A stretch of DNA of 8,386 nt from DSYF01 sp041181065 (GTDB taxonomy: Bacteria > Verrucomicrobiota > Verrucomicrobiia > Limisphaerales > DSYF01): the NCBI GenBank assembly GCA_041181065.1, contig JBEGQI010000336.1, positions 1 to 8,386 of the forward strand, in the 5' to 3' direction. The first letter of the stretch is position 1. Each line of letters begins with the position of its first letter. Position numbers and translations under genes: made by a program. Positions 6,601 through 8,386 of this stretch are shown here, piece after piece. The notes below the pieces were generated by a model. It was not told where the DNA came from. It saw nothing but the letters and a program-made list of their open reading frames with translations, and ran no database searches.

Positions 6601-8386
6601 GAATTACTTCACCGGTCCGGGCAATCATCTCCTCGTCGGGCCCATCATCAATTCCACGAACGGTTCGCCCGTGGCGCTCACCAAGTCGGGCTCGGGTTCA
6701 CTCACGCTCGAAGCCGTCAACACTTACGGCAATGGCACCGTGCTTTCCGGCGGCGCGTTGATCGTCAATGGCTCTTTACCCGCCGGCAACTTTACGGTTA
6801 GCAGCGGCGCGACACTTGGCGGTCATGGAACAGTGTTCCCCGCCGTCACGATTCCAACGTCGGTCAAACTCGCTCCGGGCGACGGCATCGGCACGTTGAC
6901 CGTCAGCAACATCGTGAATCTCCAGGCCGGCAGCTTCACGCAAATGGAGATCGACCGCGATGCCGTCTCGAACAATTTTGACCAACTGCGTGTGACGGGA
7001 TTGCTCACGTTGGGCGGCACGTTGTCGGTGACGAATCTCAACGGCACGCTCGTGGAAGGCGACAGCTTCAAGCTTTTCGACGCCGCCGGCACTGCGGGCG
7101 CGTTTGCTGCGCTTGATCTGCCCGCGCTGGATGCCGGGTTAGTTTGGAGCTTCAACCAGACGGCTGGCGTGCTGGCGGTCGCTTCCACCACCAACAACGC
7201 TCCGACTGTCTCGGCGTTGTCGAATCTGGCGATCAACGAAGACAACGCCACGAGTGCACTGCCATTGGTCGTCGGCGATGCCGAGACGCCTGCGGGTTCG
7301 TTAGTGCTCAGCGGCACATCGTCGAATCCCAGCCTCGTGCCCGCAGCGAACATCGTGTTCGGCGGCAGCGATTCCAACCGCACCGTGACTGTGACGCCCG
7401 CGACGAATCAAAACGGCGTCGCCACCATCACGGTATCCGTCAGCGACGGCACGCTCTTTGCCACCACGTCGTTCCTCCTCACCGTGAACGCCGTCAACGA
7501 TCCGCCGACCATCTCGCCCATCCCGAACCAGACTTGGAACAAGAATGTCGCCATCGGCCCACTGGCCTTCACCGTGAGCGATCCGGAAACCGCCGCTAAT
7601 TCGCTCACGTTGCTTGCAGCGTCGTCCAACACGAACCTGATTCCGGTCGGCAACATCGTGTTTGGCGGCAGCGGGTCGAACCGCACCGTCACGTTGACGC
7701 CCACTGTGAACGCAGGCGGCACGTCCACGATCACGCTCACCGTCAGCGACGGTTTGTTGACCGCGAACACAGTCTTCAACGTCACCGTCATCGCTCCGAG
7801 CGCGATCGCCAAGGCCGACAATTCCATCGTGCTCAATTCCGGCTCCAGCTGGGTGGGTGGCACGGTTCCCAACACGAACACTTACGCGGCGTGGAACAGC
7901 ATCGTCACCAGCGCCAACACCGTCGCGCTCGGCGCGGACGCGAGCTGGAGCGGGTTGAGCATTTCGAATCCAGCCGGCCCCGTGACCATCACCGCTGGCA
8001 GCACCCTGACTCTCGGCGCTTCTGGCATCGACATGAGCGCCGCGAATCAAAACCTGACGGTGAGTTCCGGCCTCGCGCTCGGCGCAGCGAATCACGAATT
8101 GTGGAATGTGACGTCGGGACGCACGTTGGCGTTGAACACCGGCACGTTCACGCGCAACAGCGGCGCCACGCTGAACTTGCCCGGCGCGGGAGCCGTCACC
8201 AGTTCGATGCCGGGTTTGGCTAACGACGCCAGCGGGCCCGGCTCAGGCATCATCGGAGCTTGGGCCACGACCGGCACTGGCAGCAGCACCGCCTTCGCGA
8301 CGCTCAACGCAGGAATGATCGCAGCTTACACCAGTGCGACTGTGCCGACCGGCACGGCAACGACCGGCAGTTGGGGCAACATTCCT
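3623..8386 (+). CDS. Exported GH128-type endo-beta-1,3-glucanase with LamG, Ig-like and passenger-repeat modules (3' end outside window)
   Basis: The frame stays open for 1588 codons to the last base, so the C-terminus is missing. The signal peptide is residues 1-24, with cleavage at ASA|Q. Residues 25-215 form a Cys-containing N-terminal region; its second half (from about 127) has a beta-gamma-crystallin-like pattern (TVYSG, then ISSFRLKRGY). Residues 218-460 match the GH128 catalytic core (Glyco_hydro_cc): KKGIGG, WKYNWN, EYVPI, LGYNEPD with Glu278 as probable acid/base, VHYYW with His340, and LWVTEWN with Glu376 as probable nucleophile. The family hydrolyses beta-1,3-glucan. Residues 466-654 are a LamG/concanavalin-like module ending DDVLITDYSLSAAQI. 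Residues 657-748 are a putative-Ig domain (WLNVASDGTLSGTP). Residues 752-1190 are passenger-type beta-strand repeats. Two cadherin-like repeats follow (1191-1391), then a second passenger-like block to the window end. The start has only a weak AGG 12 bases upstream; Met6 (3638) is an alternative that keeps the signal peptide. Activity is inferred from motifs. Confidence 0.94.
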   Translation, partial: MSNVSMRFRLLFGSLLLLTLTASAQLTLTNGVQTYVALTNTTATLSGKCELRITSSGTPLTGCIINLTSADAWLVLPGIKPSVVVSTYLTQVRINGATAVADSNCRIVQYAMGAVVIPHSSTFQPLTVYSGPHFTGTAMALSQYNYYKGTGLGVMNANISSFRLKRGYMATMAQTVNGTGISKCYVAQDGDMEVSVLPDALDDSIRFVYVTPWRWVSKKGIGGDIEGPLNVQWKYNWNLNQNSARDREYVPIRQSRWWPSLSQDWKARAANTVLGYNEPDKADQANMAIGDAIYSWPDLLGTGLRVGSPVTSDGGRSSWLYPFMSQADAADLRVDFVAVHYYWCVSPGDAAGAASQLYNFLKATYDQVKRPLWVTEWNNGASWTGCGDPSYAQQQAAIAAMIDMLDKTPFVERYAPYNWVEDVRRLEWDDGSLTAAGTTYRDNSSPIGYVQALQDNGSRSFTQLRFDTNTLDGSGYGNNGITSGSPAFTNGHNGQAIVFDGTNTVVTLPPNVANNSGFTFAGWIYWNGGANWQRIFDFGNSTTHYMFLTPNSGSGMKFGIANGGSEQSVTGPALTSGSWQHVAVTHNGGTVRLYVNGAEVASGSGFTATPASFSPRYNFLGKSQFISDPNFKGMMDDVLITDYSLSAAQIAALVTNTPPQFTTNLLARSTATNAVAYSDSIAGTATDIDGDVIAYSKAVGPAWLNVASDGTLSGTPTSADGGTNLITVRVTDTAGQSGFAILSINVVVANNSGIWVSDANGNWSETIRWSGGVVASGVAQTADFSSTNITSDRTVTLNSSRFIGNLKFGDAVGAQAWTLTNLTGAKLTLETGSTASPSIIVTNTATLATPLAGTNGFTKSGPGTLILSGDNSLSGTTYIDTGSTTLSDGTTRVVGPSALANASLISIRNNNSGNSTLEIDGGKGSVTINAPISATYRNNAVTTIRSLAGTNILNGNLQLYQGGDSFTVQSDAGSLIVFTATNQYVGDLTGIRTNYFTGPGNHLLVGPIINSTNGSPVALTKSGSGSLTLEAVNTYGNGTVLSGGALIVNGSLPAGNFTVSSGATLGGHGTVFPAVTIPTSVKLAPGDGIGTLTVSNIVNLQAGSFTQMEIDRDAVSNNFDQLRVTGLLTLGGTLSVTNLNGTLVEGDSFKLFDAAGTAGAFAALDLPALDAGLVWSFNQTAGVLAVASTTNNAPTVSALSNLAINEDNATSALPLVVGDAETPAGSLVLSGTSSNPSLVPAANIVFGGSDSNRTVTVTPATNQNGVATITVSVSDGTLFATTSFLLTVNAVNDPPTISPIPNQTWNKNVAIGPLAFTVSDPETAANSLTLLAASSNTNLIPVGNIVFGGSGSNRTVTLTPTVNAGGTSTITLTVSDGLLTANTVFNVTVIAPSAIAKADNSIVLNSGSSWVGGTVPNTNTYAAWNSIVTSANTVALGADASWSGLSISNPAGPVTITAGSTLTLGASGIDMSAANQNLTVSSGLALGAANHELWNVTSGRTLALNTGTFTRNSGATLNLPGAGAVTSSMPGLANDASGPGSGIIGAWATTGTGSSTAFATLNAGMIAAYTSATVPTGTATTGSWGNIP
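6188..6277 (+). repeat. Autotransporter-associated beta strand repeat unit
   Basis: Residues 856-885 of the GH128 protein read G-F-T-K-S-G-P-G-T-L-I-L-S-G-D-N, then S-G-T-T-Y. This is the signature of the passenger-associated repeat (PATR type, 'G-LTK-G-GTL-LSG-NTYSGGT'). A second, more diverged unit begins at residue 1017 (VALTKSGSGSLTL, bases 6671-6709) and runs into NTYGNGTVLSGGAL. Units of this kind build beta-helical stalks in secreted proteins; in Verrucomicrobiota they often occur without a visible autotransporter barrel, and none can be judged here because the C-terminus is cut off. Confidence 0.75.
7193..7795 (+). repeat. Tandem pair of about 100-residue cadherin/Ig-like repeats inside the GH128 gene
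   Basis: Two adjacent repeats cover residues 1191-1291 and 1292-1391. Equivalent positions lie 303 bases (101 codons) apart. Both carry the order NxxxPT, a DPET or DAET-type acidic turn, a stretch ending NIVFGGS, then SNRTVT with TP, and a final VSDG. The match extends to DNA: AACATCGTGTT(C/T)GGCGGCAGCG occurs at 7349-7370 and 7652-7673 with one difference. The fold assignment to bacterial cadherin-like/Ig repeats is by pattern. Such repeats usually act as spacers, and the acidic turns could bind calcium. Confidence 0.75.

Noticed and set aside
5075..6628. Long antisense open frame of 517 codons opposite the GH128 gene
   Set aside because: It lies wholly opposite a frame with clear domain structure. 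Its product is an Arg/Ala/Asp/Val-rich string without recognisable domain or signal, as expected on the reverse of GC-rich codons ending in C or G.
5728..6801. + strand open frame of 357 codons overlapping the GH128 gene
   Set aside because: His/Arg/Gln-rich translation is the typical shifted-frame product of GGC/ACG/AAC codons; no start signal or domain.
7301..8095. Antisense open frame of 264 codons near the window end
   Set aside because: Shadow of the cadherin-like and passenger repeats; low complexity and no domain.
1..8386. CRISPR array, tRNA/rRNA genes, insertion sequences or phage genes
   Set aside because: No regularly spaced short repeats, no cloverleaf or rRNA-like sequence, and no transposase or integrase motif seen on either strand.

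Overview
The window looks like chromosomal DNA of a Verrucomicrobiota bacterium, most like the Pedosphaera/Limisphaerales side of the phylum. This is an inference from protein style: GC-rich coding, very large secreted proteins rich in Ser, Thr, Asn and Gly, passenger-type 'autotransporter-associated beta strand' repeats next to LamG and Ig-like modules, and C-termini ending in 'FFRLRSP' or 'FFRIRSP'. No RNA gene, transposase, integrase, phage gene or CRISPR array is visible.

Layout. All three genes lie on the + strand. (1) Bases 1-237 are the last 78 codons of a secreted protein whose main part lies upstream of the window. (2) Bases 238-360 are a short intergenic region with a terminator-like hairpin plus T-rich tract (270-301) and a second small hairpin directly after it (299-316). 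(3) Bases 361-3549 encode a complete 1062-residue exported protein. In order it has a signal peptide, a carbohydrate-binding-like beta-sandwich, an all-helical catalytic-type domain, a large beta-sandwich as in heparinase/alginate-lyase type enzymes, an unnamed beta module, and the same C-terminal domain that ends gene 1. (4) A 73-base gap without a convincing terminator follows. (5) From base 3623 to the end of the window one reading frame stays open for 1588 codons without a stop. It encodes an exported GH128-type beta-1,3-glucanase fused to LamG, Ig-like, passenger-repeat and tandem cadherin-like modules, and it continues beyond the window.

Together the genes suggest a small locus for breaking down extracellular polysaccharide. 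The third gene should act on a beta-1,3-glucan such as laminarin or a fungal or algal wall glucan. The second gene should act on a polysaccharide I cannot name. No transporter, SusC/SusD pair, sulfatase or regulator is in view, so this reading rests on two enzymes only. The less explained parts are the catalytic core of gene 2, the N-terminal region in front of the GH128 domain, and the C-terminal domain shared by genes 1 and 2, which could be a sorting or anchoring tag.
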